Below the pieces are notes generated by a model that was not told the origin of the DNA, did not search any database, and saw nothing but the letters and a program-made list of their open reading frames with translations. From Sordariomycetes sp. S80-01Y (lineage: Eukaryota; Ascomycota; Sordariomycetes), in the NCBI GenBank assembly GCA_037042185.1, contig JAXQJY010000024.1, forward strand, positions 558,001 to 622,000: a stretch of 64,000 nucleotides of DNA. The letters run 5' to 3'. How positions within the stretch are numbered: position 1 is the first letter of the stretch; every line of letters starts with the position of its first letter. Both the position numbers and the translations under genes were made by a program. Shown piece after piece: positions 21,453 through 33,908 of the stretch.

Positions 21453-23220
21453 ATGCGTTCGTCGGATACTGACAAGGAGGCCGCGGCCCTCGCCAACAAG
21501 GTCGACAATGACGAGACTCGAAGAGTCAGCAACTCACCCAAAAGTCACGATATTGAGTCTCACAACGAGCAGCCGGCTCAACGACCGTACACGATCTTCA
21601 CCACCCCCCAAAAACACTTCATATCCCTCACCGCCTCGTTCGCAGGCATGATGTCGACCCTATGCAGCTACATCTACTACCCGGCCCTGGTTCCCATTGC
21701 CGAGGACCTCAACGTCTCGGTCGGTCTGGTGAACCTGACGATCACCTCATACCTTGCGATTTCAGCTGTTGCGCCGGCTTTTATGGGGGATATGGCTGAT
21801 CAGAGCGGACGAAGGCCAATCTACGGGCTGATGTTCTTGATGTTCATTGGGGCAAATGTTGGAATCGCCATCAATGACACCTACGGTGGGTTGGTGGTGC
21901 TGCGTATGTTACAAAGTGCTGGGTCGTCAGGTAAGCACCAGAAGGCTATTGGGGGACAACCACTAACTGCGCCATTGTCAGGGCTCATTGCTGTCGCCTA
22001 TGGAGTCATAGCAGACATCACCACGCCCAGAGACCGAGGTGGATTTGTCGGCGTCTTGGATCTCATGTTTGTTGACATAGCTTCAACCCCCTTTTTCGAG
22101 CTAGAGTGGGAGCTAATGCGCGACGCTTAGGATCAATTTCGCCGTCGCCCTTGGGCCAGTCATTGGCGGCAGCATAACCAACACGCTTGGATGGCGGTGG
22201 ATTTTCTACTTCCTTGTCATACTCACCGTCTCTCACTTTTTGCTTATGATCGTGGTGTTCCCGGAAACACAACGCAACATCGCTGGCGATGGAAGCGTCA
22301 AGCCAACGGGAGTATACTGGAGCCTGCTAGGGGTGATCAACAAAGAGAAGCTCGTCGAGCGGGAGGTCAAGGCACCGAAGGTCCGACACTGGCCGAACCC
22401 ACTGGTGTGTCTGAAAGTCCTAACAGAGGTGGAGAGTTTGATCGCCATCTTTCTCTACTCAATTACCTACGCAGTGAAGATGACAGCTCAAGCGTCGCTC
22501 GGTGCGCAGTGTGTGGAGATTTATGACCTGGATTATCTCACGGCAGGTTTGATATACCTTCCATCCGGAGTGGCCGGTATCTTTGGCGCCTTCGTCACTG
22601 GGCGGTTGTTGAACAGATTTTATGCTCACGAGGCCAAGAAATTCGCCGGAGGGCAGGATCTTGGTCATGACTATCCCCAAGAGTTCCCCATCGAGAGGGC
22701 CAGGCTGAAGGGGTTCTATTTGATGGCGTCCTTCAGTACGCTGTCCGTCGTGGGATATGGACTGGCGCTGATGACCAAGGCTGCAAGTCCACCCACCCTA
22801 CGAAGTGAAGGCACCGAAACTGACAGTCTTAGCACATATCGGTTATGATTGTCATGCAGTTCTTTATCGGACTGGCGACCGCGGGAATCTTCACAGTAAT
22901 CTTCTGCTCAAACCCCTCCAGAGCATGCGCCGTGTCTGACTCGAAAACAGGAATCAGCGACACTCCTCACCGACTTGAACAAAGGCAGATCCGCCACTGC
23001 TCAAGGAGCATGTAGTCTCGTAAGATGTGTTCTAGCTGCGGCATGTGTGGCTATCCTAGACCCGCTCGCCAAAGCGGCTGGTTTGGGATGGTGCTTTGGA
23101 TTCTACGGCATATTGATGGCGTTGCAATTACCACTGGCTTGGCTAGTACAGAAGAATGGAGTGGAGTGGAGAGCTAAGAAGGCTCGTGTGAGTGAATTTT
23201 TGGAGTCTGCACGAGCTTGA
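21453..23220 (+). CDS. MFS drug:H+ antiporter, DHA1 family (Qdr/Aqr-like)
   Basis: Five exons: 21453-21930, 21982-22066, 22131-22782, 22833-22895 and 22951-23220; 515 residues. Intron 3 (22783-22832) begins with GCAAGT, a GC-AG intron, with a perfect CTGAC branch site; all others are GT-AG. The N-terminus (~50 residues) is charged and cytosolic. The motif-A loop is GDMADQSGRRPIYG, and TM5 has the antiporter signature form (INFAVALGPVIGG). A large central loop and a second six-helix half follow (SVMIVMQFFIGLATAGIFT, then TDLNKGRSATAQGA). DHA1 12-TM carriers export drugs, weak acids or fungal metabolites at the plasma membrane. It sits tandem with the P450 upstream and ends 179 bases from the convergent kinase gene. 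The substrate is unknown. Confidence 0.92.
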
Positions 23221-23399
23221 ACAAAACCCACATCCCATGTGCATATCAGTGTCGTCGTGACAAAATCACCCCTTTCGAGTATGCAACGCCCTAGCGCTTG
23301 TCTTCACTGACACTAGCCTGATGAATTCAAAATCAATCTCACGTGCCGGGGATTCGAGCGAGCCAGACCTTGTATCCTTTTGCGAATGAAGTCGAGACA

Positions 23400-24845
23400 T
23401 CAGGTTGCCATGGGGTTGGTGGAGGTACTGCCTGTGATGGGTATCTGCGGTCCATGCTGGGAAGATGTAACAGGATTGACCTCGATGTTTCGATTCGAAG
23501 TGTGAGATTGAACGTTGGTGTGGGGCTCGACAAAGCCATCGATTCCATTCGGGTGCTTCTCTAGGAGTCTTCGCATTTCACTCTTGATGCTATATTCAAT
23601 GAGCCATGGTAACTAAAAAGAAGTGAAGGAGTAACTCACTGGCCTAACAATGTGGCCCACTGCGGCCACATACCAATGGTCTGTAGATCATTTCGCCTGT
23701 GTATATTAGCCGTCAGCCTCGCTTACAAGACGCGGGGTGTCTTTACAGGGCATATAGAGCGTTCCGGTCATCAAAGTCCTCGACTGGCTCTGAGGCCCCA
23801 ACCTCTCTCTTGTACTTGTAGACAAATTCCTGCTCTAGGGCGTTGCGCGATGCTCGCATGCACTGAAAGTCCACTATACCTAGTTAGCGTCGTCGACGAG
23901 GGGCCGTCGGATTACGTACTCTCATTATGACCATAGAAACAACATGGATCGAAGAGAAAGGGCATGTTGGTCTCGACGTCAGTTTGAACATTAGAATCAT
24001 AGAGATCACCGAAGCAGAGTGTGGGCTTGATACTGCGCCCACCAGTCTGCAAAGGGCGCAGCAGCCGAGGTATGATCTTCTGGATGAACTCGTCTGCCAG
24101 CTCAGCTAGTTCAGCATCCTCGCCTAAAGGAATTTGCGCGTACGCCACACAGGCAACGAACTCGCGCCGGAAGTACCCCTCCCAGCTATCAGTCCAAGAG
24201 TTGTCCATGGGCGGTGGCCCGTAAAAGGTGGTCACGGGGAACCCGAATTTGCCCGTGGGCGACACGGACTCAGTGTGAAGCTTCTTGACAATGGCCAGCA
24301 GTGCTGGAAATGGAGGCAGCAACTCGCGCGTGTATCGGAAGCGCGTGAGGTAGAATGACCGGGTCGGATCGTCTTGGAAGGTACCCCAGGCAATCGGGGC
24401 GCTGATTGCTTCGGGGATATACTCCATCAGGGCTTTCTCGGACTCGTACTCGCCACGGGCCATTTCATCGCCCCGGTCACGGTCGAGGACCTTCAGGAAG
24501 TACTCGTACTCCTCGCCATCAGGGGCCTCGACATCGACTCGATAGCCGGTTGACCACTATGCACCCTTAGCAAACCGGGAAGCCTGATCAACGATGGCGT
24601 CACTTACGTTCGTCCTTCCATGTCTCGCAATCGACAAGAGCTTGCAACCCTCGGGAAGATCTTGGTTTGACGTCAGTTTAGGGTTCGGGTGCTAGCAGAC
24701 CCACGATGAGGCGTACTAGGCGGCTGAAGCCGTGACTTGGTGCCGCCACCAGCCGCGGTTGACCCCACCGTGGTGTATACTAGTTGAGACAAGCTGGGCG
24801 AGACTCACGCTTGAGGACTTCGGGATCCAATCGTTCGATATCCAT
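23400..24845 (-). CDS. Fructosamine/ketosamine-3-kinase-like protein
   Basis: Six exons by my model: 24809-24845, 24608-24660, 23920-24556, 23747-23873, 23640-23696 and 23400-23589, totalling 366 residues in frame. Exon 1 codes only MDIERLDPEVLK plus one base. Intron 1 is long for this window (148 bp). Kinase features are present: the catalytic loop reads FGDLYDSN (HGDLWSGN in most members), and the metal-binding region LFDPCCFYGHNE matches the family DPAxYYGHRE pattern. FN3K enzymes phosphorylate sugar-derived adducts on amines and proteins so that they fall off. The C-terminal region (FDDRNALYALRNDL onward) fits the family, but the last two exons, after GMWPQWATLL, are less certain; the protein could end at 23647. 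It diverges from the NLR gene across 800 bases. Confidence 0.82.
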
Positions 24846-25645
24846 GATGACGTTGTTTCAAGGACGATGCTTGTGATCTCAGCCCGGGAGATCAGGATTG
24901 ATCTCGTGGTGTGAGTGCGGCAAGGCTCAATCGGACGAAGTGGAAGGAACGACGCCTCGCTGACAGCTGCCCCTCGTTTGAAGGCGCTGATATGGGTCGC
25001 AACTTGACACCCCTGGCAGGAGGCAACCACGACTAGCAGACATTACTTTGGCCCCGATGAACAGAGCGCGGAAGGGGCAGCCTGTGTCCACGTACGGAGA
25101 GGTACTTGCCCCGACCTCCGCTGTCAGCTTTAGTGGGGCACCTGCTGTAAGTGCTTTTGGAACCCGCCGAGTAAGGTACTCCGTATGAGCGAGTGACTTT
25201 GTGTCAGTCCACGTCGTGCCGTCGGCCGAGACTTCAAGTCCATCCAAGAAACATGGCTGTCGCCCCCTCCATTACAGCCCAATCACCCGGTAGGGCTGGC
25301 TCATTGTACAACACGTGAGACTTGCTGTCCGCCATAGCGGATCCCTCGGACCTCTTCCAATCGCTGTCCCGGCCTGTCACCGCCCCTGCTCTCCCCTTCC
25401 AGGCTCCCAGTTGCGGCGGCGGGTGAGGCGGGCCACAACACCATGTTCCATGCGGCCTGCAAGGACGGGGCTAATCAACGAGGGTACGGGGGCGGGGTTC
25501 GGGTCGCCCGCAGAAGCTGAATGTGGCTGGCGTGTTTGGAACAAGGCTTTGGTCGGAAGGATTTCGCCGCTGAACAATTCCACCCAATTCATCCGCTCGA
25601 GCTACAGCCGCAAGCTCGTCGTCCTCAGATGTCGTCGCTCCCGCG
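24846..25645. other. Divergent intergenic region, kinase / NLR
   Basis: 800 bases that must hold both promoters. No clear TATA box was found. A long plus-strand frame begins at 25315 and runs in frame into exon 2 of the NLR, but it starts without ATG and reads through the proposed first NLR intron, so I treat it as leader. Confidence 0.4.
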
Positions 25646-28600
25646 ATGTCGGTAAGTGGGATGCGCGCTCCCCGTTCTCGTGTCGAGACCCCATGAATCA
25701 CACTGACCAGCCTGCACAGGAACATCATGTGCACGAAGCTGGGCCTCGCAAACCCAGCGACGCAAGCGGAAGTCGAAGCCGGGGGAGCACCTTGGTCAAC
25801 GAGCCAGACCCCATATCACCTCGCGGTTCGTTGACCACAGCCTTGTCCGACTTCAGACTTTCGAAACACAGAGACGGCGACGCAGAGAGCAGCAAGGCAC
25901 CCTCGTTCTGGCATCGAGAGTTCACCAGAACCTTTCATCGCAAAAAAGACATAGCCGAGGATGATGACGAAGAAGACGACAAGGAAGACCTCCAGCACAA
26001 AGCAGGCTTGAGGTTGCTTCATTCATCTCCCGAACCGCTCATCGATCTCATCTTTGTCCATGGTCTCAAAGGACACCCCATCAAGACATGGCGTGAAAGC
26101 GGGAAACCAAGGTCATTATGGCCACAGTATTGGCTCCCCCTCGATTCTGGGTTTCATCACGTCAACGTGCATACCTTCGGCTACGAGGCTGAAGTCGGGA
26201 CTGGTTCCTCAATCCTCAACATCTCTGATTTCGGGCGCACGCTCTTGGAAGAGATGCGGAATTCGCCCTATCTGCGGGACAACGAAAGCGTAAGTTCAGA
26301 AGCGATGTCTTTATTTGCACTAACAGAGAAAAGGGTCCGATCATTCTCCTCGGTCACTCTCTGGGAGGCTTGGTGATTAAGAAGGTCAGTTAACACGGTT
26401 AGAACAGGTGTTGCAGCATCTCACATTTCCAGGCTTTTCTGTCAGCGAACGAGGTAGAGAATTTTCGAGGACGAATACGAACAATCTTCTTCTTAGGAAC
26501 ACCACACGGCGGGTCTGATTTAGCAGGAACTCTCAGCAACGTGCTTACGGCGTGCAAATCTCCTCGTGGCTATCTCAAGGACTTATCCTCCGGGTCGAGT
26601 GCAGTACAGCTGATCAACGAAGAATTTGGGCGACGGGCACATGACATGCCTATATACACCTTCTTCGAGACCGGTGAAATGAGACTCGGGGGGATTCTGT
26701 CTGAGATCGTGGTACCAAGAGACGCTGCCGTTCTAGGTGCGCTTTCTCCCTGGACTCTTTCTATTGACATCAACTTATTTCTCACCAGGACCGGGCTTCA
26801 AGAACGAGCGAATACAGTATCTAAACGCAGACCACAAGACCATGGTCAAATTTCCGCATCCAAACGACGACAACTACCTTAAGCTTAAGAACGCGCTCTC
26901 TGGAGCTGTGTATGACCTCTTGAAAGACGGTAGAGCCCTATATGACGTCCCCCCTTTGTTCTCCAGCTGACCCCATAGTTACTTTGCTGAAGCAGGAAGA
27001 GGCTAGAGAGCAGATAAGGATGTTGAAGTCTTGGCTGTCAGTCTCGGAGCGCTCAGAGGAAGAACATCATAGAGTAGAGGGCTCTTGCCAATGGATCGAC
27101 GACCGTGAAGAGTTTCAAGAATGGAGATACTCGGCAGCAAACTTCCAGACATCGGAGGAGAAGCTGACGCTGGGGAAGAAACCCTCGATAGTTTGGGTCC
27201 ATGCCAATCCTGGAACAGGAAAGAGTGTCCTAGCTCAGCACGTGGCATCGGGACTTCGACAGCTCAAATTCGAGTGCTCGTGCTACTATTTCCACGTTGG
27301 AAACAAAACATCACGTTCCTTGAGCGACTTTCTCCGCTCCATAGCTTTCCAGATGGCTATGACGAACGCAGCGGCTCGTCGGACCTTGGTCCAGCTTTGT
27401 CAGGAGGGCGCGACCTTCAACTTCGACGATGACCGAACCATGTGGACAAGGCTCTTTTCGAAAGGTATCTTTCAATCCCGCATTGTTGCACCCCAGTTCT
27501 GGGTCATCGATGCTTTGGATGAGTGCGGAAAGTACAGGGACTTGTTTACAATGCTCAAGGGCGAACAGCCAAGCTTTCCCTTGCGCATCTTCATCACCAG
27601 TCGAAACGTTCCGGAACTACAGCGCCTTCACCGGCCTCTTGAGGCTACAGCTACCGTAAACACGATGGAGATCCCCGTTAGCGCCAGTATGCACGATATT
27701 GAATGTTACGTTCGAAGTCGCATTGAAAACCTTCCTCTGGATACCGAAGCTAAGCGAGAGGAGCTCGCTTCCACAGTGCTGGCAAGGTCTGACGCCTGTT
27801 TTCTTTGGGTCCGTCTCGTGATGGACAAGCTGGAGACAGTCTACGCAAGCGAGAGTATCATGCAGATTCTGCGGGAGCTTCCGGAAGGAATGGTTCCATA
27901 CTACAAGAGAACAACAGAGGAGATGGCTGAGAAGAAGATGGAGAAGGACATCGCTAAGGCGGTACTAGTGTGGGTGGTGGCATGCTCGAGGAAGATGACG
28001 ACCACCGAGCTCGCGCAGGCTTTGAAAATCGATGTTAAGAAGACTCTCACAAGCGACAAGACCGCCATCGAAGGTCTTTGTGGCCAGCTGGTTTGTGTGG
28101 ACAGGAAGACAGAAACCGTCAATGTTGTCCACCCCACCGCTCGCGAGTTCCTTCTGACGGACGCCGCTGGAGAGTTCCATATCTCAAGGGCCGCAGCGCA
28201 CGAGCGTATTGCCATGGCATGTTTTGAGATTCTGAAAAGTCCGGAAATGCAACCACCAAGAAGTCGACGGACGGTCGCAACACGCGTGGCGCCAGACAAC
28301 CCATTTTTGAATTACGCCATCACTCAATTCTCCGAGCATATCTACGGATCTTCCGCTGAATCGGACCAGATACTTGTGTCCATGGACCGGTTTTTCAAGA
28401 CCAACGTCCTCTCGTGGATTGAAAGAGTTGCGCGAAGTGGCGACTTACAACTGCTCATACGCACATCCCGGAACCTCAAAGCTTACTTGGATCGGAGGGC
28501 TAAGTACAAGTCACCTCTGAACAAGCACGTCAAGAACATCGGTGACTGGTCAACTGACCTAAGCCGGCTAGTTACGAAGTTTGGAGATGCTTTGCTGCAA

Positions 28601-30802
28601 GATCCAATCTCAATTCATTTCTTGATCCCTCCCCTTTGCCCATCCTCATCGCCGATATATTCGCAATTCGGCAAAAGGCCTGACGGCCTAGCACTTGTAG
28701 GTTTCAAAAGTGCCACATGGGACGACTGTATTGCTTCAATCACCTTTGGCGAAGACGACCCGATTGCCATGTCCTGCGGAGAGAGCACGATCGCCGTTAG
28801 CTTAGCCTCCGGAGGCATATCGTTGTACAATCAACAGAGCTGCCAAAAGGTTGGCTTCCTCAGAACCAGATGGCCGGTGGACTTGGTGCGTTTTGTGGAC
28901 GACCGAGTTGTGGTAGCGACAATCAAGACAGTGATGGTCATGGACTTGCAGGGTAACAAGATCTGGGAAACGCGGATTCGTTCAAGATTTCTCTACATGA
29001 CTACTTATCTCAAGAAGATATATGCCGTGGCTCAAAACGGGCATTTGATGGTTTTTGATATGATGAGTGGGGCAGAAGAGCGCAACGAGAGCTTCGAGTA
29101 TAGGAACCACGCCGACGAAACCGACTACAACCGCGTGGCACACCGCGCCCCGGCTGTGGCTTCAATATCTCCCGACATGGGGACGCTAGCAATGGGTTTC
29201 AGAGGCGGGACTGTTTGCCTCTACGACATTCCCAGCAGTGAGTTCATTGGCTGGGCGAGAGATGAGGACGATTGGCTTCCGGCCAAGATGCTATTCAACC
29301 CCAACCCCAGCATCATGCTGCTCTTCATCGTCTATACCAACCATCGTATTTCGCTCTACGATACAACTTACGGGAATCTTATGGAAACCAGAGACCCTCA
29401 AGTTGGCAAGGGGGTTCTATCAGCAGCTTGTTCTCATGATGGACGAACGGTGGTTACGACCGATGCTCAAGGCGCGATCCAGATCTGGGACTTCGAAACG
29501 CTCAACTTACTATACCATCTGGACACTCCACACTCACCTCAACGTATCCTGGATTTCAACTCTGCGGGTACCAGCATCGTCGATGTATCGACGACCGGCA
29601 TGCGTATTTGGTCTCCAGCAGCGCTCGTAAGGAAGAACGTGGAAGAGGACGAGAGTATCAGCGACGACGCTCCCCAGCTAGAGGCACAACATGCTCAATA
29701 TGCGCCAATGAGGTCAACGCGTATCACAGCACTATGTGCACATCCGTCTTTGCCTATCGTTTTTGCTGGAACATTGAAGGGTAAGGTGTTCGCTTTCAGC
29801 ACGAAAACGGGTAAGCAACTGTCGCAACTTTACGACCATCCGCACACCAGCCGCGTTACTCGCATTGCTGTTGGCAAGAACGGAAGTATAGCATCCAGCG
29901 ACGACGATTTCAACGTTCACGCTTGGAAGCTCGAGATCGGTCCTGGTGGGGCGCCTCGGACAACGAGTCAGATATTACAAGAGTACAGAGGCGTAGTTGT
30001 GAGTCAACTGTGCTTCAGCGCCTCGGGAGAATATCTTCTTGTCTCGGACGCTTTAGCAGACTCCGTATACTCCGTACGAGATCTGAACGCCACGCTCATT
30101 GGGACAAGGAATTTCGAAGCCAACGAACGGGAAGCTTGGGAGTGGATCGCTGTTTCTGAGCAGCCTGGCCGTGAAAGCCAATTTGCGCTGGTTTCCGACC
30201 GCATGCTGAAGCGTTTCTGGGCCTCCAAATTCCCCGAGACAGTAATAGGCTCTGGCACAAAGCTCGAGTACGAACTCAAGGACGGCGATGTTGAGCGGGA
30301 CATTGCTAAATTTGAGTTTGACGTTGTCACGCAAACATTGATCCTGGATATCTTCCAAGACTGCGGGCATCGATCTTGCATTGTCACTTTTCTTTTCGAC
30401 CTGGAACAGTCGAGCCCAGTTTCAGATAAAGGGTACGTGAAGACATTGGCTCCGTCATTCCGATTTACCAGCGACTTCTGCGGCAGCTTCGTAGGGCTGA
30501 GCAAGAAGACGAGAAATTTCATTTTCCTAGACGGAAATTCATGGCTCTCGACATTGGAGCTTAGAAGTTTCTCGAGGAAGGCATCATACTTGCAACACTT
30601 CTTCGTGCCGAACGAGTATCTGCCACCCCGATACGGGGAGAATGGTGTCAGGCCAGTAATGACGGCGGACGACGACATAGTCTTCTGTCTGTATGGTGAG
30701 CTAGTTGTGATGAAGAATGGTCTGAAGTTCCAGGATGAAAAGGCTCTGGATTTGAAAAAGCACAGGGTTGGCGGGGAAGAGAGGAGTACGACACCCACTT
30801 AA
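25646..30802 (+). CDS. NLR/STAND protein: SesB-type hydrolase, NACHT, WD40 repeats
   Basis: Six exons: 25646-25651, 25720-26289, 26334-26384, 26433-26736, 26789-26929 and 26979-30802; 1,631 residues. Exon 1 codes only Met-Ser; the 68-bp intron after it has GTAAGT, CTGAC and CAG. An ATG at 25693 inside that intron is the fallback start. Residues 1-105 are disordered with an acidic run. Residues ~108-335 form an alpha/beta-hydrolase (SesB/PGAP1-like): FVHGL 114-118, nucleophile elbow GHSLGG 199-204, FLGTPHGG ~229-236, and His in ADHKTMVKF ~326. NACHT follows: P-loop NPGTGKS with GTGKS 436-440, Walker B VIDALDE 533-539. From ~690 to ~1560 come WD40-like repeats, several degenerate (for example SHDGRTVVTTDAQGAIQIWD). 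In fungi such proteins are linked to nonself recognition and programmed cell death; the ligand is unknown. All catalytic residues look intact. Confidence 0.93.
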
Positions 30803-31045
30803 AGACGCAAAGGGAAACATAAGCTTGACTGAAGAGCTGGAGTCTTTTTGGTCGCATCATCAACAGCATTGGACGGAGTATCTCATAGAAAGCATAGCGT
30901 ACATACTTGGCCATAGTGCCTCATTGTGGTTTTCATCAATCCCTGATTGTCTTACACGGTCACCGTAGATAACGACTTTTCCAAGTTAGCAGTAATCGGA
31001 CGAGGTAGTTTCTCATGCGAGCTTTTCTTTCCCCTATCCACACTT

Positions 31046-32187
31046 TTAGAAAGTAGTTTGAAGTTTCGGATAGTCCTTTGCGTGAACCTCCAAGTCCGCA
31101 AAGATAGAGGCTGATTGATCTCCCGGCAGATGCCTCATCCTCTCCAGATCCTCTTCCTCCAGATGGTCTAGTACCTCTTTCGGCTCCTCCTTGCCAGCCT
31201 TTTGGTCCTTATCCTGCGGCTCCACTGCCTTGTCGAGGCCAGACGACTCGCCGATCAGCAGGACCTGGGTGTTGACGTAGTCGAGATGCTTTGGCTGCGT
31301 TGGAAGCCAACGCAGGCTCCTGAATTCGTCAAGGACTCTGTGTAGTCGTCAGCATGCTTCGTTCTCACACGGCACGGGCGCGGTTCATACTCCTTGGGAT
31401 AGTCCGGGTCCTCTGGAAGCTGCGCAAACGCCGGCCCGCTGTACTGTGGGTTCTTGGTGGACAGGATGAAGGAGCCCTTCTCGCGCAGCCCGAGATCGGA
31501 CTGGAAATCCTCCGGCTTTTCGGGCAGCGTCAGCATGTACGCCAGATGGCTCTCGCGGCCGGTCGTTGTGATAGCATAAACGCCTTCGCCGGCGGGCTTC
31601 GCAGCTGGGGTGTGGCGTGTGCCCGCGGTCTTGGTAGTGTAGTCGGACCCTTCCAGGAACGTGTCCTTGATCGTCTTGAAGGATGCGTCGCTCTTTTCCA
31701 CAAAGACCATGAAGCGGTCCTTGCCGCTCAGAGGCAGCACCTTCTTGGGCAGAGCTAGCAACCGCGTGTTGCCGGCGTCACCAATGGGTCCGTCGCCGAG
31801 TTTGGCGTCCTTGTCGATTGGGCGAAGCAGCATGTAGCTGCGGGCGATATCGCCGACTTGCTCGGGGTTGTCGATGCCCACGCGCCCACGGATGAAGAAG
31901 TAGATGATTCCCTTCTCGAGGATATTCGAGGGGACATCTTCCTCCTCGCCCGGCTTTACTGCGCTGTCACCCTTTGTGGTCGTCTCCTTGCCGTTCTTGG
32001 TGTCATTGTCCTCGTCCTTGTCATTGTTCTTGGGCTTCTTGTCCACGTCATCATGGTTTTCCTTGTCAAAGGATTCCTCAATTGTGGTCTGCTTCTCAGT
32101 CTTGGCCTTCTTAGGCTGCGGCTCCTCCTTCTCAGTCTGGTGCTTCTCACCAGCAGCGGCGCTCTTCTTGTCCTGGGATTCAGTCAT
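31046..32187 (-). CDS. Conserved fungal protein with charged N-terminus, probably nuclear
   Basis: Two exons, 31391-32187 and 31046-31337, spliced in phase 2 across a 53-bp intron (GTATGA to CAG, CTGAC branch); 362 residues, ATG at 32187. The first ~85 residues are a Lys/Glu/Asp-rich disordered tail with basic clusters (PKKAKTEK) that could act as a nuclear signal. The remaining part is globular (ILEKGIIYFFIRGRVGID, KDRFMVFVEKSDASF, RESHLAYMLTLPEKPEDF, EFRSLRWLPTQPKHLDYV) and ends in an acidic tail. Homologues are often labelled BTB-domain transcription factor, to my memory, but I see no BTB or DNA-binding motif here, so that name should be treated with caution. Its 3' end converges on the NLR gene, 243 bases apart. 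Confidence 0.8.
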
Positions 32188-33461
32188 GGTTGGATGATAT
32201 GGGCGGGTAACATGCAGACACGTGGTGAGGGTGGGAGAATTGGGATTGTGCTATGCAGGAATGAGCAGTTAGTAAAAGCTCGCGTCGAGGAAAAAGCAAT
32301 TTCGCACGCGTCACTGTGTTTTCGATCTTGGGGAATGGCGCGATGGGCTGACCGTGCTGTTGCACACGCGTGATGTCATAGACTGTGGAACGACGGGTGC
32401 GAATGTACGTGAATGATCGCCATAATCTAAGCTTTATAGATCTTGAGTGCGTGTCGATTCGGTGGAGAGCACCACTCGCCTGTTCGTTGGTCCTGGTCGC
32501 ACTTGAGACGTTCAACATGGTGATGCTCGATGAATTGTGACGGTGGGTTTGATCTCAATGAAGATGTGATCCTGTCTTAGCAGCCGACCCTACCCTGCAG
32601 CTCAGTCAACACCAGACAATGACTATTGCGCCCAAGAATGAACACAGCTCAGGATAGCATGATGAATCAACAAATGGGACTCTTACTTGGCTCTTTAAGT
32701 TTCCTGAGCATATGATTATTTGCTCATTGACTTGGATTGGATTGGGAACATTGACCGTCCAATTTTCAAACAAGACTAACACGAACGACAAACACGGCCA
32801 CTGCATTGCCATCCTCTGAGTTCCAACTTATACAACCGGCATTTACGTTTATAACAGCATTTTCCCGGACAATCGACTCGGTTGCTTGGGCTCCATGTTT
32901 CGGCTGACCCCTTTTTTGAACGCCCCACATCCAGTTGGCTTGTCGCGGTATTTGGGCTCGATCAGAGTTCAGAGACACAACCGAAATGACAGAAAGGTTA
33001 GAAAGGGCTTTCAATAATACCATGGGCAGGAAGGTCAAATTTTACCCCTTCGCAGAGGCTGCTATTGATTCCCCTCTGCGCCAAAGCGCAGGCTTGGATT
33101 GTCTCGTGGCTCAGGAGCCGCATGTTCGTCTTCCTGTATCCCCGCGAAGGTTTCTGGATATGTAGATTGGTGAAAAGTAAGCAAAATATTGAAATCTGGC
33201 TAATTATCTTCCATAGTCATGTTTTAATCATAAATTGCTAGCTGTTTGCTCCGAAGCTATACGTGGCCCTTAAATAGCTTGTGTCTCCATCCCATCCCAT
33301 CCCGTTATTCGCATAAATAACCACAGGGCATTGATGCCGCGATTGATCATAATTATGAAACGAAGGGGCTTGAAGATGCTATCAAGAACAATATACTACA
33401 GTGTGTCTATATGTATTGACTATTCACTTTTCGACAGCTTAAGAATCAACGGGTATCCTCG
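32188..33461. other. Intergenic, 1.27 kb
   Basis: Lies upstream of the charged-tail gene and downstream of RidA, both on the minus strand. It is more A+T-rich than its neighbours, especially 33170-33470. No coding region, repeat or RNA gene was recognised. Confidence 0.4.
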
Positions 33462-33908
33462 TTAATCATAGCTTGCTATCATTTCAATTTCGACATCGGT
33501 ACCGAGAGGCAGTTGGTTGACTGCTACGCACGTGCGACACTTGATCTCAATCATCAGATTTAGGGCTCCTTGAGTTGTATCGCGAAAATTACTTACAGGC
33601 TTGGGGTCTTCAGGAAAAGCTTCATCCCAAGCAACATTGACGGCGTCAAAGTCCTTCATATCCGCCAAAAAGATGTTTGCTTTGACCACACGATCCAAGC
33701 TACTGCCAGCAGCTTCAAGGACGGCCTTGAGATTTTGGAGCGCCATGCGCGCACGATTTGTTGCAGTTCCAGGAACAAGATGGTCCGTTTTTGGGTCGAT
33801 CCCAATGACACCGCTGCAGTACATCATACCGTTGTATTTGACAGCTTGTGAAAACTGTGAGAGAGGCGCGCAAGCAGCGGATGTGTAAACAGACTCGCGA
33901 TACGGCAT
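33462..33908 (-). CDS. RidA / YjgF-YER057c-UK114 family enamine/imine deaminase
   Basis: Two exons, 33597-33908 and 33462-33539, phase 0, 57-bp intron (GTAAGT to AAG); 129 residues, the usual RidA length. Reading through the intron stays open but inserts 19 residues into a conserved loop, so splicing is preferred. The start is the ATG at 33908 in context tagccATG; an in-frame ATG nine codons upstream is less likely. The family pattern is clear: PLSQFSQAVKYNGMMYCSG, then NLKAVLEAAGSSLDRVVKANIFL, MKDFDAVN, and RTCVAVNQLPLGTDVEIE with the conserved Arg. RidA hydrolyses reactive enamines such as 2-aminoacrylate released by PLP dehydratases. The neighbour across a shared promoter is just such a dehydratase. 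No mitochondrial presequence is seen. Confidence 0.95.
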   Translation of the reverse strand: MPYRESVYTSAACAPLSQFSQAVKYNGMMYCSGVIGIDPKTDHLVPGTATNRARMALQNLKAVLEAAGSSLDRVVKANIFLADMKDFDAVNVAWDEAFPEDPKPVSNFRDTTQGALNLMIEIKCRTCVAVNQLPLGTDVEIEMIASYD

